Counted from the first letter of the stretch, positions 39,744 through 50,615 are shown. The stretch: DNA of 64,000 bases from Erysipelotrichaceae bacterium (GCA_017431825.1 JAFRKI010000009.1:147671-211670); one strand, 5' to 3'. The notes: generated from the letters alone by a model not told the origin. A program made the numbers and translations.

Positions 39744-40943
39744 TTATTTCTTGATCTCGGTAACGTTACCAGAACCTACTGTTCTGCCGCCTTCTCTGAT
39801 TGAGAACTTAGTACCGTTTTCAATAGCGATCGGGGAGATCAGCTTAACTGTCATGGATACGTTATCACCAGGCATAACCATTTCCATCGGTTCGCCATCA
39901 TTGGTCTTGATTTCCTCAACAACACCGGTAACATCGGTTGTACGGAAATAGAACTGCGGACGGTAGTTTACGATGAATGGAGTATGACGGCCGCCTTCAT
40001 CCTTGGTCAGTACGTATACCTGAGCAACGAATTCAGTATGAGGAGTAACTGAACCTGGTTTAGCTAATACCTGTCCTCTTTCGATCTCATCACGGTTTAC
40101 ACCACGGAGAAGGGCACCGATATTATCACCGGCTTCAGCCTGATCCAGCTGCTTACGGAACATTTCCAGACCGGTAATAACAGTCTTACGGGTCTCTCTG
40201 ATACCAACGATCTCTACATCATCATTAAGATGAGCAACACCACGTTCTACTCTACCGGTAGCAACGGTACCACGACCGGTGATAGTGAAGACGTCTTCTA
40301 CAGACATCAGGAATGGCTTATCGATCTCTCTCTGAGGAGATGGGATGTATTCGTCAACGGCATCCATCAGTTCATCGATGGACTTCATGGCTTCTTCATC
40401 ACCTTCAAGAGCCTTTAAGGCAGAACCCTTGATGACCGGAGCGTTGTCGCCGTCGAAACCGTATTCAGTTAACAGTTCTCTGACTTCCATTTCAACTAAG
40501 TCGATCAGTTCAGGATCGTCGACCTGGTCGATCTTGTTTAAGTAAACTACGATATAAGGAACACCGACCTGTCTGGCAAGAAGGATGTGTTCTCTTGTCT
40601 GAGGCATTGTTCAATCAGTTGCAGCAACGACCAGGATAGCGCAGTACATCTGAGAGGCACCGGTGATCATGTTATTAACATAGTCAGCGTGTCCCGGGCA
40701 GTCTACGTGTGCGTAGTGTCTCTTGCTGGTTTTATACTCAACGTGAGCAGTGTTAATGGTGATACCTCTGGCCTTTTCTTCTGGTGCACCATCAATCTGG
40801 TCATAAGCCTTGTATTCGGCCTGTCCACGTTCTGCTAATCTCTTAGTAATAGCAGCAGTTAAAGTTGTTTTACCATGGTCAACGTGACCGATAGTTCCGA
40901 TATTGACGTGTTCTAACGAACGGTCAAATTTCTCTTTTGCCAT
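39744..40943 (-). pseudogene. tuf: Elongation factor Tu with an in-frame TGA
   Basis: Read through, the frame gives a ~399-aa EF-Tu: [10 protein letters not shown] (P-loop), DCPGHADYV, then [16 protein letters not shown] and the intact domains 2 and 3 to the end. Where other EF-Tu proteins have Gly-Pro (DGPMPQTREH), this sequence has TGA (complement of 40611-40613) followed by ACA. The reading frame is not shifted. Upstream product: 110 aa; downstream open part: 287 aa starting at MPQTREH, without a ribosome binding site. The locus is the normal last gene of the str operon, so loss of function would be lethal unless another tuf exists. GGA to TGA is a single transversion; error in the assembly is possible. 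Confidence 0.9.
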
Positions 40944-41001
40944 TTTAGTTTTTCCTCCTGTTTAACATTCTTATTTTAAGATAAAACGTCTTAATAAGCA
41001 A

Positions 41002-43098
41002 TTATTCTAAAGCGTTTTTCTTGGCAATTTTTTCAGCGATGCTCTTAGGAACTTCTGAGTAGTGATCCATCTGCATCATGTAGTTTCCTCTACCCTGGGT
41101 AAAGGATCTTAAGTCGGTCGCATAACCGAACATTTCGGACAGCGGTATGTAAGCCCTGATGGCTACCGCATTGCCCCGTTTGTCCTGTTCGTTGATGTGA
41201 CCGCGGCGCTTGGTGATATCGCCCATGACGGCACCGAGGTACTCGTCAGGAGTGATGACTTCCACGTCCATTACCGGTTCCAGCAGGACCGGATTGCACT
41301 TTTTAGCCGCTTCCTTAAGCGCTAAGGAGGCAGCCGTCTTGAAGGCCATTTCCGATGAATCCACTTCATGATAGGATCCGTCGAAGAGCGTTGCCTTGAT
41401 ATCGACGACCGGATAACCCGCTACGAGTCCTCCGGACAAGGCGGCTGTGAGGCCTTCCTGTACAGGCTTGATGTATTCCCTTGGTACCGTACCGCCCACG
41501 ATGGCATCAGTGAATTCAAAGCCTTTACCCTGTTCGTTCGGTTCGAACCTGATCCAGACATGGCCGTACTGGCCGCGTCCGCCGGACTGTCTGACGAATC
41601 TTCCTTCGCAATCGGCAGCGGAAGTGATCGTCTCCCTGAAGGCTACCTGCGGAGCACCGATGTTGCACTCGACCTTGAATTCTCTCTTCATACGGTCGAT
41701 GATGATGTCCAGGTGCAGTTCGCCCATGCCGGCAATGATGGTCTGTCCGGTCTCTTCATCCGTATAGGTCCTGAAGGTCGGATCTTCTTCGGCCAGCTTA
41801 GCCAGGGCCAGATCCATCTTATCGGAATCGGCCTTGGTCTTAGGTTCGACCGACATCTGAATTACCGGTTCCGGGAAGACCATGGATTCCAGGATGATCG
41901 GAGCCTTGGTGGCGCAGAGGGTATCACCGGTGGTGGTATCCTTAAGGCCGACGGCGGCAGCGATATCGCCGGCAACTACTTCCGTGATATCGGCACGGTG
42001 GTTGGCATGCATCTGCACCAGACGTCCGAATCTTTCCTTCTTGCCTTTGGTGGCATTGAGGACATAGCTTCCGGCTTCCGCGATACCGGAATAGACTCTG
42101 AAGTAAGTCAGTTTTCCGACAAACGGATCGGTCATTACCTTGAATGCCAGGGCTGCGAACGGCTCGTCGTCGCTGGCCTTTCTTTCCTCTTCCTTGCCGT
42201 TGATGAGCTCGCCCTTGATGGCCGGGACATCAAGTGGGGAAGGGAGGTACTCGATGATGGCATCCAGCAGAAGCTGAATGCCCTTGTTCTTATAGGCTGA
42301 ACCGCAGAGCACCGGGAAGAAATCAGCCGAGATGACAGCCTTTCTGATGGCTTTCTTGATAAGTTCGACGGATACTTCCTTGCCGTCAAGGAATTCCATC
42401 ATCAGATCGTCATCATAATCAGCCAGTTTTTCGATCAGGTCAGCTCTCAGGACTTCGACTTCGTCCCTGAACTGTTCGTCGACCTCCTTCTCGGTTATGT
42501 CGGTACCCTGATCGTTGTTGTACATGTACTGCTTTCTTTCAACGATGTCGATGATGCCTCTGAAGGTGTTTTCCGCACCTACCGGCAGCTGAATGGCTGC
42601 CGCTTTGGCACCCAGCCGGTCACCGATGGATCTTACGGACATCATGAAGTCGGCACCGGTAGCGTCCATCTTGTTCGCAAAAACGATTCTAGGAACGTTG
42701 TAGGTACTGGCCTGTCGCCATACCGTTTCGGTCTGCGGTTCAACGCCGGCTTTGGCATCGAGGACCGTGACCGCACCATCAAGCACTCTTAAGGACCTTT
42801 CGACTTCTACGGTGAAATCGACGTGCCCCGGAGTATCGATGATGTTTATCCTGTTTTTCGGGAACTGCTCCTTGCTGCCGGCCCAGAACGTCGTCGTGGC
42901 AGCCGAAGTTATCGTTATGCCTCTTTCCTGTTCCTGAGCCATCCAGTCCATCTGGCTTGCGCCGTCATGAGTTTCCCCGATCTTGTGAGTTTTGCCAGTG
43001 AAGAAAAGAATACGTTCAGTACACGTAGTTTTACCGGCATCGATGTGGGCCATGATGCCAATATTTCTTGTGTTCTCTAAGCTATATTCTCTTGCCAT
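41002..43098 (-). CDS. fusA: Elongation factor G
   Basis: 698 aa. GTP-dependent translocase. [19 protein letters not shown] (about 17-35), [12 protein letters not shown], and domains 2-5 with GMGELHLDI and the C-terminal [26 protein letters not shown] are intact. It lies between rpsG and tuf in the str operon on the minus strand. Confidence 0.97.
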   Translation of the reverse strand: MAREYSLENTRNIGIMAHIDAGKTTCTERILFFTGKTHKIGETHDGASQMDWMAQEQERGITITSAATTTFWAGSKEQFPKNRINIIDTPGHVDFTVEVERSLRVLDGAVTVLDAKAGVEPQTETVWRQASTYNVPRIVFANKMDATGADFMMSVRSIGDRLGAKAAAIQLPVGAENTFRGIIDIVERKQYMYNNDQGTDITEKEVDEQFRDEVEVLRADLIEKLADYDDDLMMEFLDGKEVSVELIKKAIRKAVISADFFPVLCGSAYKNKGIQLLLDAIIEYLPSPLDVPAIKGELINGKEEERKASDDEPFAALAFKVMTDPFVGKLTYFRVYSGIAEAGSYVLNATKGKKERFGRLVQMHANHRADITEVVAGDIAAAVGLKDTTTGDTLCATKAPIILESMVFPEPVIQMSVEPKTKADSDKMDLALAKLAEEDPTFRTYTDEETGQTIIAGMGELHLDIIIDRMKREFKVECNIGAPQVAFRETITSAADCEGRFVRQSGGRGQYGHVWIRFEPNEQGKGFEFTDAIVGGTVPREYIKPVQEGLTAALSGGLVAGYPVVDIKATLFDGSYHEVDSSEMAFKTAASLALKEAAKKCNPVLLEPVMDVEVITPDEYLGAVMGDITKRRGHINEQDKRGNAVAIRAYIPLSEMFGYATDLRSFTQGRGNYMMQMDHYSEVPKSIAEKIAKKNALE

Positions 43099-43119
43099 GG
43101 TTTTCCTTTCTTCTTATTA

Positions 43120-43590
43120 TTACCAGCGGAAATGAGCGAAGGCCTTGTTGGCATCGGCCATCTTATGGGTGTCTTCCTTCTTCTTGACGGACTGTCCGAC
43201 ACCGTTGGATGCATCGATGATCTCAGCTGCAAGTCTTTGCTCCATCGTCTTTTCACTTCTTAAGCGTGAATAGTTAACGATCCATCTGAGACCTAATGTA
43301 AGTCTTCTTTCAGCTGAAACTTCGACCGGTACCTGATAGTTGGCACCGCCGACTCTTCTCAGTTTAAGTTCCAGTTCCGGCATTACATTGTCCAGAGCCT
43401 TTTCGAATACTTCCATAGGCTGCTGACCGGTCTTCTTTTCTACGATTTCAAATGCATTGTAAAGTATAGTCTGCGCAACGTCCTTTTTGCCATCCAGCAT
43501 GATTTTGTTGATTAAACGCGTTACTAACTTTGAATTATAGATAGGATCTGTCAATACATCTCTTTTCGCAATGTGTCCTTTTCTAGGCAT
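43120..43590 (-). CDS. rpsG: 30S ribosomal protein S7
   Basis: 156 aa, standard length. [23 protein letters not shown] at the start, [17 protein letters not shown] in the middle, [21 protein letters not shown] at the C-terminus. It binds the 3' major domain of 16S rRNA. Start follows AAAGGAG. Confidence 0.97.
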   Translation of the reverse strand: MPRKGHIAKRDVLTDPIYNSKLVTRLINKIMLDGKKDVAQTILYNAFEIVEKKTGQQPMEVFEKALDNVMPELELKLRRVGGANYQVPVEVSAERRLTLGLRWIVNYSRLRSEKTMEQRLAAEIIDASNGVGQSVKKKEDTHKMADANKAFAHFRW

Positions 43591-43611
43591 GTTAATCTCC
43601 TTTCATGTGAA

Positions 43612-44022
43612 TTATTTAGGCTTCTTGGTTCCGTATAATGAACGGCTCTGTTTACGTTCTTCGACGCCGGCACAGTCTAAAGTGCCTCTAACGATGTGGT
43701 ATCTAACACCTGGCAGGTCCTTGACTCTGCCGCCTCTGATCAGTACTACGGAGTGTTCCTGCAGGTTATGTCCGACTCCCGGAATATAAGCAGTTACTTC
43801 CATACCGTTACTTAAACGTACACGGGCGTACTTTCTAAGAGCAGAGTTAGGTTTCTTAGGAGTCATCGTACCGACTCTGGTACAGACGCCTCTTTTCTGA
43901 GGTGATGCCAAATCGATAGGTCTGGACTTAAGAGAGTTGTATCCCTTGTTTAAGGCAGGGGATTTTGACTTCCAGGTCCTGGCTGTTCTGCCTTTTCTTA
44001 CTAATTGATTAATTGTAGGCAT
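43612..44022 (-). CDS. rpsL: 30S ribosomal protein S12
   Basis: 136 aa. [11 protein letters not shown] start, [24 protein letters not shown] and [30 protein letters not shown] are typical. Both lysines of the streptomycin-target loops (TPKKPNSA and the RVKDLPG loop) are present. It is the first gene of the str operon. Confidence 0.97.
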   Translation of the reverse strand: MPTINQLVRKGRTARTWKSKSPALNKGYNSLKSRPIDLASPQKRGVCTRVGTMTPKKPNSALRKYARVRLSNGMEVTAYIPGVGHNLQEHSVVLIRGGRVKDLPGVRYHIVRGTLDCAGVEERKQSRSLYGTKKPK

Positions 44023-44039
44023 TTATATCTCCTTTCTTT

Positions 44040-44112
44040 TCTTTTTAACACACGATTACAGGTGTGCCAAACTCGTGCTTTATATATAGATCCTTACGGA
44101 TCCAGTGTCAGC
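44040..44112 (-). promoter_or_regulatory. Structured leader of the str operon
   Basis: The ~90-base leader between promoter and rpsL contains two hairpins. GATCC-GTAA-GGATC (complement of about 44088-44101) is followed by CACAC/GTGTG (within 44048-44067), placed shortly before the ribosome binding site AAAGGAG. It could be a ribosomal-protein binding leader, but I recognise no defined family. Confidence 0.4.
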
Positions 44113-44118
44113 CTACTA

Positions 44119-44147
44119 ATAATACTATGAAAATTTTCATAAATCAA
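44119..44147 (-). promoter_or_regulatory. Promoter of the str operon
   Basis: On the minus strand TTGATT (complement of 44142-44147) and TATTAT (complement of 44119-44124) are 17 bases apart. The spacer contains the palindrome ATGAAAATTTTCAT. Confidence 0.65.
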
Positions 44148-44260
44148 GTAAAACCGCTGTTTTAAGGGCGATTTTATGCATATTCATGTCTATATTATAG
44201 GAAAAAAAGCCAAAAAAACATATAATTTATAGTAGTTATCACAAGAAAAGGAGAGTAACT

Positions 44261-44983
44261 ATGACATTTCTGAAATCGATAAAGAAAAACAGCATCCTCA
44301 TCGCTGCAATGTACGGCGTTATGGGTTACTTTCTGATCCTTCAAAAAGAGAAGTCCCTGGACATAGTCCTGACGGTACTGGCGGCAGGTCTGGCAGCAGC
44401 CGGCTTTTTCTCCATCGTCAGGTATTTCCTGCTTAAAATCGATGAACGTTTCAAAAGAAACGACTTCATAATCGGCATCGTCCTGATAGCTGCCGGAGCC
44501 GTTATCTATCTGGTCAAGAACAACATCTCCGATATGACTGACAACATCTTCGGCGTCATGATGATCGTCAACGGCCTTTTCTGCATCCAGGATGCTCTGG
44601 ATGCCAAGTACGTGGGTATGAGCTCGGTCGGCGTCTACATCCTGCTGATGCTCATCGAGATCGGCATCGGTGCGATCATCATCCTGAAGCCGTTCGAGAT
44701 CGACAACAGCAAGTACATCCTCATCGGCGGCGGCATGCTTTTATGTGCCGTAGAGAACATCCTTTCCAACATCTTCCTGGCGATCTACCGTACGGGATAT
44801 GAAGTCAAGCTCAGAAAGAAAGAGAAAGAGGAAGAACGTCTCAGAAAGGCTGAAGAGGAAGCCCGCAACAAGGCCAGTGAACCGGAGCCGGAAGTAGAGA
44901 TCGAAGAACCGAAGCTGTCTTTTGAGGTCCCGGAAGTCGATAACACCGAAGACGATCCGGAAGAGGAAAAGCCTCTGGAATAA
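44261..44983 (+). CDS. DUF308/HdeD-like membrane protein with acidic tail
   Basis: 240 aa. Six hydrophobic helices lie within residues ~12-180, arranged in pairs as in DUF308/HdeD-like proteins. Residues ~185-240 are a hydrophilic tail, first Lys/Arg/Glu-rich coiled-coil-like (KLRKKEKEEERLRKAEEEARN), then very acidic. The function is unknown; relatives are linked to acid or envelope stress. Start ATG 44261 follows AAGGAGAG. It is followed one base later by a GNAT gene. Confidence 0.75.
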   Translation: MTFLKSIKKNSILIAAMYGVMGYFLILQKEKSLDIVLTVLAAGLAAAGFFSIVRYFLLKIDERFKRNDFIIGIVLIAAGAVIYLVKNNISDMTDNIFGVMMIVNGLFCIQDALDAKYVGMSSVGVYILLMLIEIGIGAIIILKPFEIDNSKYILIGGGMLLCAVENILSNIFLAIYRTGYEVKLRKKEKEEERLRKAEEEARNKASEPEPEVEIEEPKLSFEVPEVDNTEDDPEEEKPLE

Positions 44984-44984
44984 A

Positions 44985-45482
44985 ATGAGACTGATCGAAG
45001 TCTGGAATGCAGACAGGGATAAAAGCTATGATTTATATAAGTCGTTCCCGGAAGACGAGAACGGCTTTTCTAATTCCTGCTTCGGCATGAACAGGGAAGA
45101 ATATGACAGATATGTATCAGACTGCAAGGACTGGTCGCAGGGCATCGGGCTTAAGGAAGGATACGTTCCCGATACCAGATACATCCTTGAAGATGATGAT
45201 GGCAACTACGTCGGCATCTTCAATTTCCGTCATTATCTCAATGATGCCTTAAGGAACGGCGCCGGTCATATCGGTTACGGGATCAGGAAAGAATACCGGG
45301 GAAGGGGCTTAGCCTCTGAAGGTCTGCGGCTGGCCCTGGAAAAGTGCAGGGAAAAGGGTATCAAAGAAGTCTATCTTTCCTGCCACAGGGACAATCCTGC
45401 TTCCCTGAAGGTCCAGATAAAAAACGGTGCCGTAGTGCACCATGAAGACGATAAGGAATACTATACGAGGATATATCTTTAA
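44985..45482 (+). CDS. GNAT-family N-acetyltransferase
   Basis: 165 aa from ATG 44985, just after the stop of the membrane protein; the longer frame starting inside that gene is rejected. The acetyl-CoA site is GYGIRKEYRGRGLASEGLRLAL (about 92-113; Q/RxxGxG/A pattern), followed by VYLSCHRDNPASLKVQIKNGAV. The acceptor is unknown. Its TAA and the TAA of convergent queH overlap within TTAA. Confidence 0.88.
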   Translation: MRLIEVWNADRDKSYDLYKSFPEDENGFSNSCFGMNREEYDRYVSDCKDWSQGIGLKEGYVPDTRYILEDDDGNYVGIFNFRHYLNDALRNGAGHIGYGIRKEYRGRGLASEGLRLALEKCREKGIKEVYLSCHRDNPASLKVQIKNGAVVHHEDDKEYYTRIYL

Positions 45483-46072
45483 TCTCTTTTGGAATACTTG
45501 CATCCGCAGTAGTTCTGATGATATAAGCCCAGTTCCTTATTCATTCTTTCATTCAAGGTGATACCGTCACCTTTTTTAAAATCAGCGTAAAGATACTTCA
45601 CGTCAGGGTATTTCTTTTCCAGTTTCTCTCCGATCTCGTTGATGTAGTCGGCATTCTTTCTGTTGGATATGGACATGACGGTCGAGCAGTAATCATAGTG
45701 ATATTCATGAGCATAGCTGAAGGCTTCTTCCATCCTTCTTTCATAACAGCTGTAGCATCTTTTTCCGCCTTCAGGCTCATCCTTATTCAGTGAAAGGAAC
45801 TTATCGAACTCATCATAGTCATATCTGCCGACTATCACTTTGATGTCTTTTTCTTTCATGACGGATAGATACTGATTTAAAGCTCCCAGTCTACGTAAGA
45901 ATTCCTCATAAGGATAGATGTTGGAATTGGAGAAGTATACCGTGATGTCGAAATGATCATTAAGGTACACCAAAGGATAGACGCTGCATACTCCGCAGCA
46001 CACATGGAGCAGGAGAGTCGGCCTGCCTGTCAGTTCTTTTATCTGCTGTAAATGTTTCTGGTAATTATTCAT
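45479..46072 (-). CDS. queH: Epoxyqueuosine reductase QueH
   Basis: 197 aa. It catalyses the last step of queuosine synthesis. LLLHVCCGVCSVYPL (about 20-34, metal-cluster cysteines), FSNSNIYPYEEFLRR, CYSCYERRMEEAF and the C-terminal YCGCKYS are the DUF208/QueH signatures. It overlaps queA by eight bases, so tgt-queA-queH is one operon; a QueG-type enzyme is not needed. Confidence 0.93.
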   Translation of the reverse strand: MNNYQKHLQQIKELTGRPTLLLHVCCGVCSVYPLVYLNDHFDITVYFSNSNIYPYEEFLRRLGALNQYLSVMKEKDIKVIVGRYDYDEFDKFLSLNKDEPEGGKRCYSCYERRMEEAFSYAHEYHYDYCSTVMSISNRKNADYINEIGEKLEKKYPDVKYLYADFKKGDGITLNERMNKELGLYHQNYCGCKYSKRD

Positions 46073-47092
46073 TCGTTATAAACATGGAATCGCCGAAGGA
46101 GAAGAAACGGTATCTTTCCCTGACGGCTACATCATAGGTATGGAGTATCATTTCCCTGCCCGCAAAGGCGCTTATCATCATGATCAGTGTCGACTTGGGA
46201 AGATGGAAATTGGTAATCTGGGCATCGATGGCCTTGAACTCGTATGGCGGATAGATGAAGATGTTCGTATCGCCGGAGCATTCCCTGAACTCGCCGTATC
46301 TGCCGATGACTGTCTCCAGAGTCCTGGTGGAAGTGGTACCGACGGCGATTATCCTTCTGCCTTCCTTTTTGGCGAGGTTGAGTCTTTCGGCAGTTTCCTT
46401 CGACATGAAATAGGACTCGAAATGCATGTTGTGGTCTTCGACGTTTTCTTCCTTGACCGGTTTGAAGGTGCCAAGGCCCACATGCAGGGTAACGTCGAGG
46501 ACTTCAACGCCTTTCTCTTTTATCTTTTCGATAAGCTCATCGGTAAAGTGCAGTCCGGCTGTCGGACAGGCTGCCGAACCTAAAGGATCCGCATAGACGT
46601 TCTGGTAGCGGTCCTTGTCCCTGAGCTTTTCATGGATATAAGGCGGGGTAGGCATGAGACCCGTCCTTTCAAGTACTTCAAGGAAGACGCCTTCATATAA
46701 CATCCTGATGATCCTGATGCCTTCTTCCCTTACTTCCAGACATTCGCCTTCCAGCTCATCGGAAAAACGGATGACGCTTCCTTTCCTGATTGCTTTCGCG
46801 TTACCGCAAAGACACTCGCATACGGCGTCTTCACCGATCTTCAGGATCAGCACTTCCACGTGAGCACCGGTGCCTTCTTTGGTGCCGTAAAGCCTGGCCG
46901 GTATGACCTTGGAGTTGTTTCTTACCAGGACGTCTCCTTCATGGAGATAATCGATGATATCGTAAAAGCGGCGGTGTTCGATCTCACCGCTGTTTTTATG
47001 CAGGACCAGAAGCCGGCTTTCATCTCTTTTTTCAGTGGGATGCTGAGCTATCAGTTCTTCCGGCAGTTCAAAATCAAATTCTTCCAGTTTCA

Positions 47093-47093
<1 letters not shown>
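46065..47093 (-). CDS. queA: tRNA preQ1(34) S-adenosylmethionine ribosyltransferase-isomerase
   Basis: 342 aa. It converts preQ1 in tRNA to epoxyqueuosine. FDFELPEELIAQHPTEKRDESRLLV at the N-terminus, DVLVRNNSKVIPARL, CPTAGLHFT and HVGLGTFKPV are intact. Start at 47093 overlaps the tgt stop by one base. Confidence 0.96.
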
Positions 47094-48238
<1,145 letters not shown>

Positions 48239-48264
48239 TTACTGATGAGCCGCTTAAGGATGAA

Positions 48265-48273
48265 TGTTATAAT
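48265..48273 (+). promoter_or_regulatory. Extended -10 promoter of the small membrane protein gene, leaderless layout
   Basis: TGTTATAAT (48265-48273), a full extended consensus, ends seven bases before ATG 48281 with no Shine-Dalgarno in between. Confidence 0.6.
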
Positions 48274-48280
48274 AGACCAT

Positions 48281-48733
48281 ATGAAATCAAAGGAACTCAA
48301 GACTTACAATCTGCCTGAAGACAGGGTGCTTCTCGCCAACATCGATGCCAAGCCCAACGGCGTCATCCTGCTGGTATTCGTCTTCGGTCTTCTGCTGGTG
48401 GCTTTCAAGCAGTACGTCTGGGGCGTATCGATAGCGGTACTGGCATCCTGTGCTTCCTTTGTGTTGCCCAACAAGGTCCTGATCGAATTCTATCAGGACT
48501 ACATGGTCCTTTATAATCATGCCAGCAAGTTCACCTGCGAGATCATCTACTATGATGACGTCGTAGTCTGGAACTACGATTTCGGCATCACCTATGATAC
48601 GCTGACGATAAAACTCGTCGATGACAGTACGCACAATGTGGACGGCTACTCCAAGATCGTCTTCGAGAATCTGATGAACAGGTTCCTTAAGGACAAAAAG
48701 GAAAAGAAGAAGAAAAGTAAAAATAAGGTTTAA
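48281..48733 (+). CDS. Small membrane protein, unknown function
   Basis: 150 aa from ATG 48281. Two closely spaced membrane helices (about 29-45 and 48-62) form a hairpin, then a ~75-residue hydrophilic beta-rich region (IEFYQDYMVLYNHASKFTCEIIYYDDVVVWNYD) of PH-like character, and a Lys-rich C-terminus (KDKKEKKKKSKNK). Family not recognised. Longer in-frame starts (48221) would lie inside the promoter region. Confidence 0.7.
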   Translation: MKSKELKTYNLPEDRVLLANIDAKPNGVILLVFVFGLLLVAFKQYVWGVSIAVLASCASFVLPNKVLIEFYQDYMVLYNHASKFTCEIIYYDDVVVWNYDFGITYDTLTIKLVDDSTHNVDGYSKIVFENLMNRFLKDKKEKKKKSKNKV

Positions 48734-48748
48734 TCATAAATTAAAATA

Positions 48749-48757
48749 TGGTACATT
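48749..48757 (+). promoter_or_regulatory. Possible extended -10 of the PPase-like gene, leaderless layout
   Basis: TGGTACATT (48749-48757) ends six bases before ATG 48764. The hexamer is weak, but the spacing matches the other leaderless candidates and no Shine-Dalgarno is present. Confidence 0.35.
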
Positions 48758-48763
48758 TGTAAT

Positions 48764-49147
48764 ATGAATGAATTTGAGAACAACGCCTACTTCTGGCAGA
48801 AAGTAGATGCCGCATATATGTCAGGCAACTTCAGGCTTGTCTATAAGAAAGGCAGTATCCATAAGCAGTATCCTGATCTGCTTTTCCCTTGCGACTACGG
48901 ACACGTGGAGACCGTCGGCGGCAACGATGCCTACCTTAAGGTATTCAGAGGTTCCCGCAAAGAGAAAGTCGAAGGCATCGTCGTCTGTGCCAACCTGCTG
49001 GAAAAGGATCTCACAACGATCGTACTGGTCGGTGTTTCCGATGAGGAAAGGGAAGCCATCCTGAGGTTTCTTAACTCCAACGATTACCAGAAGACCGTTG
49101 TCATAAACAGAGGCAACAATATCCCTTCATGGGCAGTAACAGAGTAG
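48764..49147 (+). CDS. Inorganic pyrophosphatase-like small protein
   Basis: 127 aa. Residues ~24-46 (YKKGSIHKQYPDLLFPCDYGHVE) resemble the start of soluble family I inorganic pyrophosphatases (...PKGS.H..YP..YP.DYGY...), but the acidic metal-binding DxxxxD cluster of full enzymes is not evident, and the protein is short. The rest (LLEKDLTTIVLVGVSDEEREAILRFLN) fits the small Clostridia-type proteins annotated as pyrophosphatase. Placement before GMP synthase, which releases pyrophosphate, is suggestive; activity is unproven. Confidence 0.6.
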   Translation: MNEFENNAYFWQKVDAAYMSGNFRLVYKKGSIHKQYPDLLFPCDYGHVETVGGNDAYLKVFRGSRKEKVEGIVVCANLLEKDLTTIVLVGVSDEEREAILRFLNSNDYQKTVVINRGNNIPSWAVTE

Positions 49148-49184
49148 CGTACAGCTGCTCTTTTAATTAATAAGGAGAAAGAAC

Positions 49185-50156
49185 ATGAGTGATGTAAGAC
49201 CTTCATCAATGAAAAGAATCACCAATAAGAAACTGGCCCAGGCCTTTATCGATGAACAGGTAAAAGCGATCAGAAAGGAAGTGGGCGATGAAAAGGTGCT
49301 GCTGGCCTTATCCGGCGGTGTCGATTCCTCGGTAGTGGCTGCTTTACTGATCAAAGCCATAGGCAAAAAGCTGATATGTGTCCATGTGAATCACGGGCTC
49401 TTAAGAAAGGGCGAATCCGAACAGGTCATCCAGGTATTCAAAAAGGAAATGGGTGCGACCCTCATCTACCGCAACAAGGCCGCTCTTTTCCTTAATAAAC
49501 TTAAAGGCGTAAGCGATCCGGAAAAGAAGCGTAAGATCATCGGTAAGATCTTCATCGATGTCTTTGCGGAAGAAGCAAAAAAACTAAAAGACGTCAGGTA
49601 TCTGGCACAGGGAACCATTTATCCCGACATCCTGGAATCCAAGGGTGTCAAGGCTCATCACAACGTGGGCGGTCTGCCTAAGAGCCTGAAGTTCGAACTG
49701 ATCGAACCGGTCAAGTTCCTTTACAAGGATGAAGTAAGAGTGGTAGGCGAAGCCTTAGGCCTTCCTAAATCGATGGTCTACCGTCAGCCGTTTCCGGGAC
49801 CGGGACTGGGCGTAAGATGTACCGGTGCCATCACCAAAGACAGACTGGAAGCTTTAAGGGAAGCCGATGCCATCTTAAGACAGGAAATAGAGAAGCTTCC
49901 GGAAACCCCATGGCAGTACTTCTGTGTCATTCCTGATCTTAAATCTACCGGCATCAAGGACGGCAAGCGTTACATGGGCTGGCCGGTGATCTTAAGAGCC
50001 GTCAATACGAAGGATGCGGTGACCGCCAAGTCATTCGAGATCCCATACAGAGCGCTCTATAAGATCAGAGACCGTATCATCAGGGAAGTGCCGGGTGTCA
50101 ACAGAGTCCTTTGGGACTACAGCGACAAACCGGTAAGCACCATCGAATGGGAATAA
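49185..50156 (+). CDS. guaA: GMP synthase ATP-pyrophosphatase subunit, glutaminase domain absent
   Basis: 323 aa. It adenylates XMP and aminates it to GMP. The PP-loop LSGGVDSSV (about 45-53), HVNHGLLRKGE, and the C-terminal dimerisation domain with RQPFPGPGLGVR and the ending VSTIEWE are typical. The ~190-residue N-terminal class I glutamine amidotransferase domain of normal bacterial GuaA is missing; the protein starts shortly before the ATPase. AAGGAGAAAG precedes ATG, so this is a true start. Either a separate glutaminase subunit exists elsewhere, as in archaea, or ammonia is used. Confidence 0.93.
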   Translation: MSDVRPSSMKRITNKKLAQAFIDEQVKAIRKEVGDEKVLLALSGGVDSSVVAALLIKAIGKKLICVHVNHGLLRKGESEQVIQVFKKEMGATLIYRNKAALFLNKLKGVSDPEKKRKIIGKIFIDVFAEEAKKLKDVRYLAQGTIYPDILESKGVKAHHNVGGLPKSLKFELIEPVKFLYKDEVRVVGEALGLPKSMVYRQPFPGPGLGVRCTGAITKDRLEALREADAILRQEIEKLPETPWQYFCVIPDLKSTGIKDGKRYMGWPVILRAVNTKDAVTAKSFEIPYRALYKIRDRIIREVPGVNRVLWDYSDKPVSTIEWE

Positions 50157-50157
50157 T
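50148..50157 (+). other. Candidate att core at the guaA 3' end (left)
   Basis: TGGGAATAAT spans the last codons and stop of guaA. The same 10 bases occur at 63844-63853, again coding for the guaA C-terminus. The 3' end of guaA is a known integration target of genomic islands. Confidence 0.45.
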
Positions 50158-50159
50158 GC

Positions 50160-50205
50160 AAAAACCTCAGAAATGCCCTATTTATAGGCACATCTGAGGT
50201 TTTTC
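50160..50205 (+). terminator. Terminator of guaA
   Basis: AAAAACCTCAGA (from about 50161) pairs with TCTGAGGTTTTT (about 50194-50205). An inner stem TGCC/GGCA caps the structure. It lies directly after the stop codon. Confidence 0.88.
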
Positions 50206-50615
50206 TGTGCTTCGTGCTCGCCATATGCTCTATTTTTGACAATAATTTTAATATTCTAGAATGTTTTTTTATAGCGTGCTATTGTCAGAATCATATAAGC
50301 TCAAGATTTTTACTCTTTTTTGATAAATTGAGTATAGCATATTTTTATCAACAAAATCATAACGATTATAGCGTAACAGCCCCTTTTCTTTGGTTTAACG
50401 GTTGGCAAGTTTCACAAGACCCTTGAGGGTCGCCGTGAGGTATAAGCCCTTATAGGGTAGCTAAAAAACCGCACGTTTCACGTGCGGATTGTTATTTGTC
50501 CTACAAGTAGTTTAACGACAAAAATGATATAACAAAAACGACTAAAAATTTAGCAATAATTGCCACAATAGGAAACAATTTCGTATAAATTTATGTCAAG
50601 ATAAGGAGATAAAAA
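50206..50615. other. Gene-free AT-rich stretch with three hairpins and a terminator-like repeat
   Basis: No credible gene is seen. Base composition becomes AT-rich here. CGTAACAGCCCCTTTTCTTT at 50372-50391 recurs exactly at 60909-60928, with 16 bases inverted at 60642-60657. Three hairpins follow in a row: GACCC/GGGTC (50418-50431), CCCT/AGGG (50447-50457) and CCGCACGT/ACGTGCGG (50469-50487). The last has an A-run before it and would terminate minus-strand transcription. TTGACA at 50236-50241 with TAGAAT at 50257-50262 is a possible weak promoter. Confidence 0.6.

Noticed and set aside
39744..40607. 287-aa frame as an independent protein
   Set aside because: It is the C-terminal part of EF-Tu and starts in the middle of a conserved motif without ribosome binding site.
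40611..40613. TGA in tuf as selenocysteine codon
   Set aside because: The position is glycine in EF-Tu, no SECIS-like hairpin follows, and no selenocysteine genes are seen.
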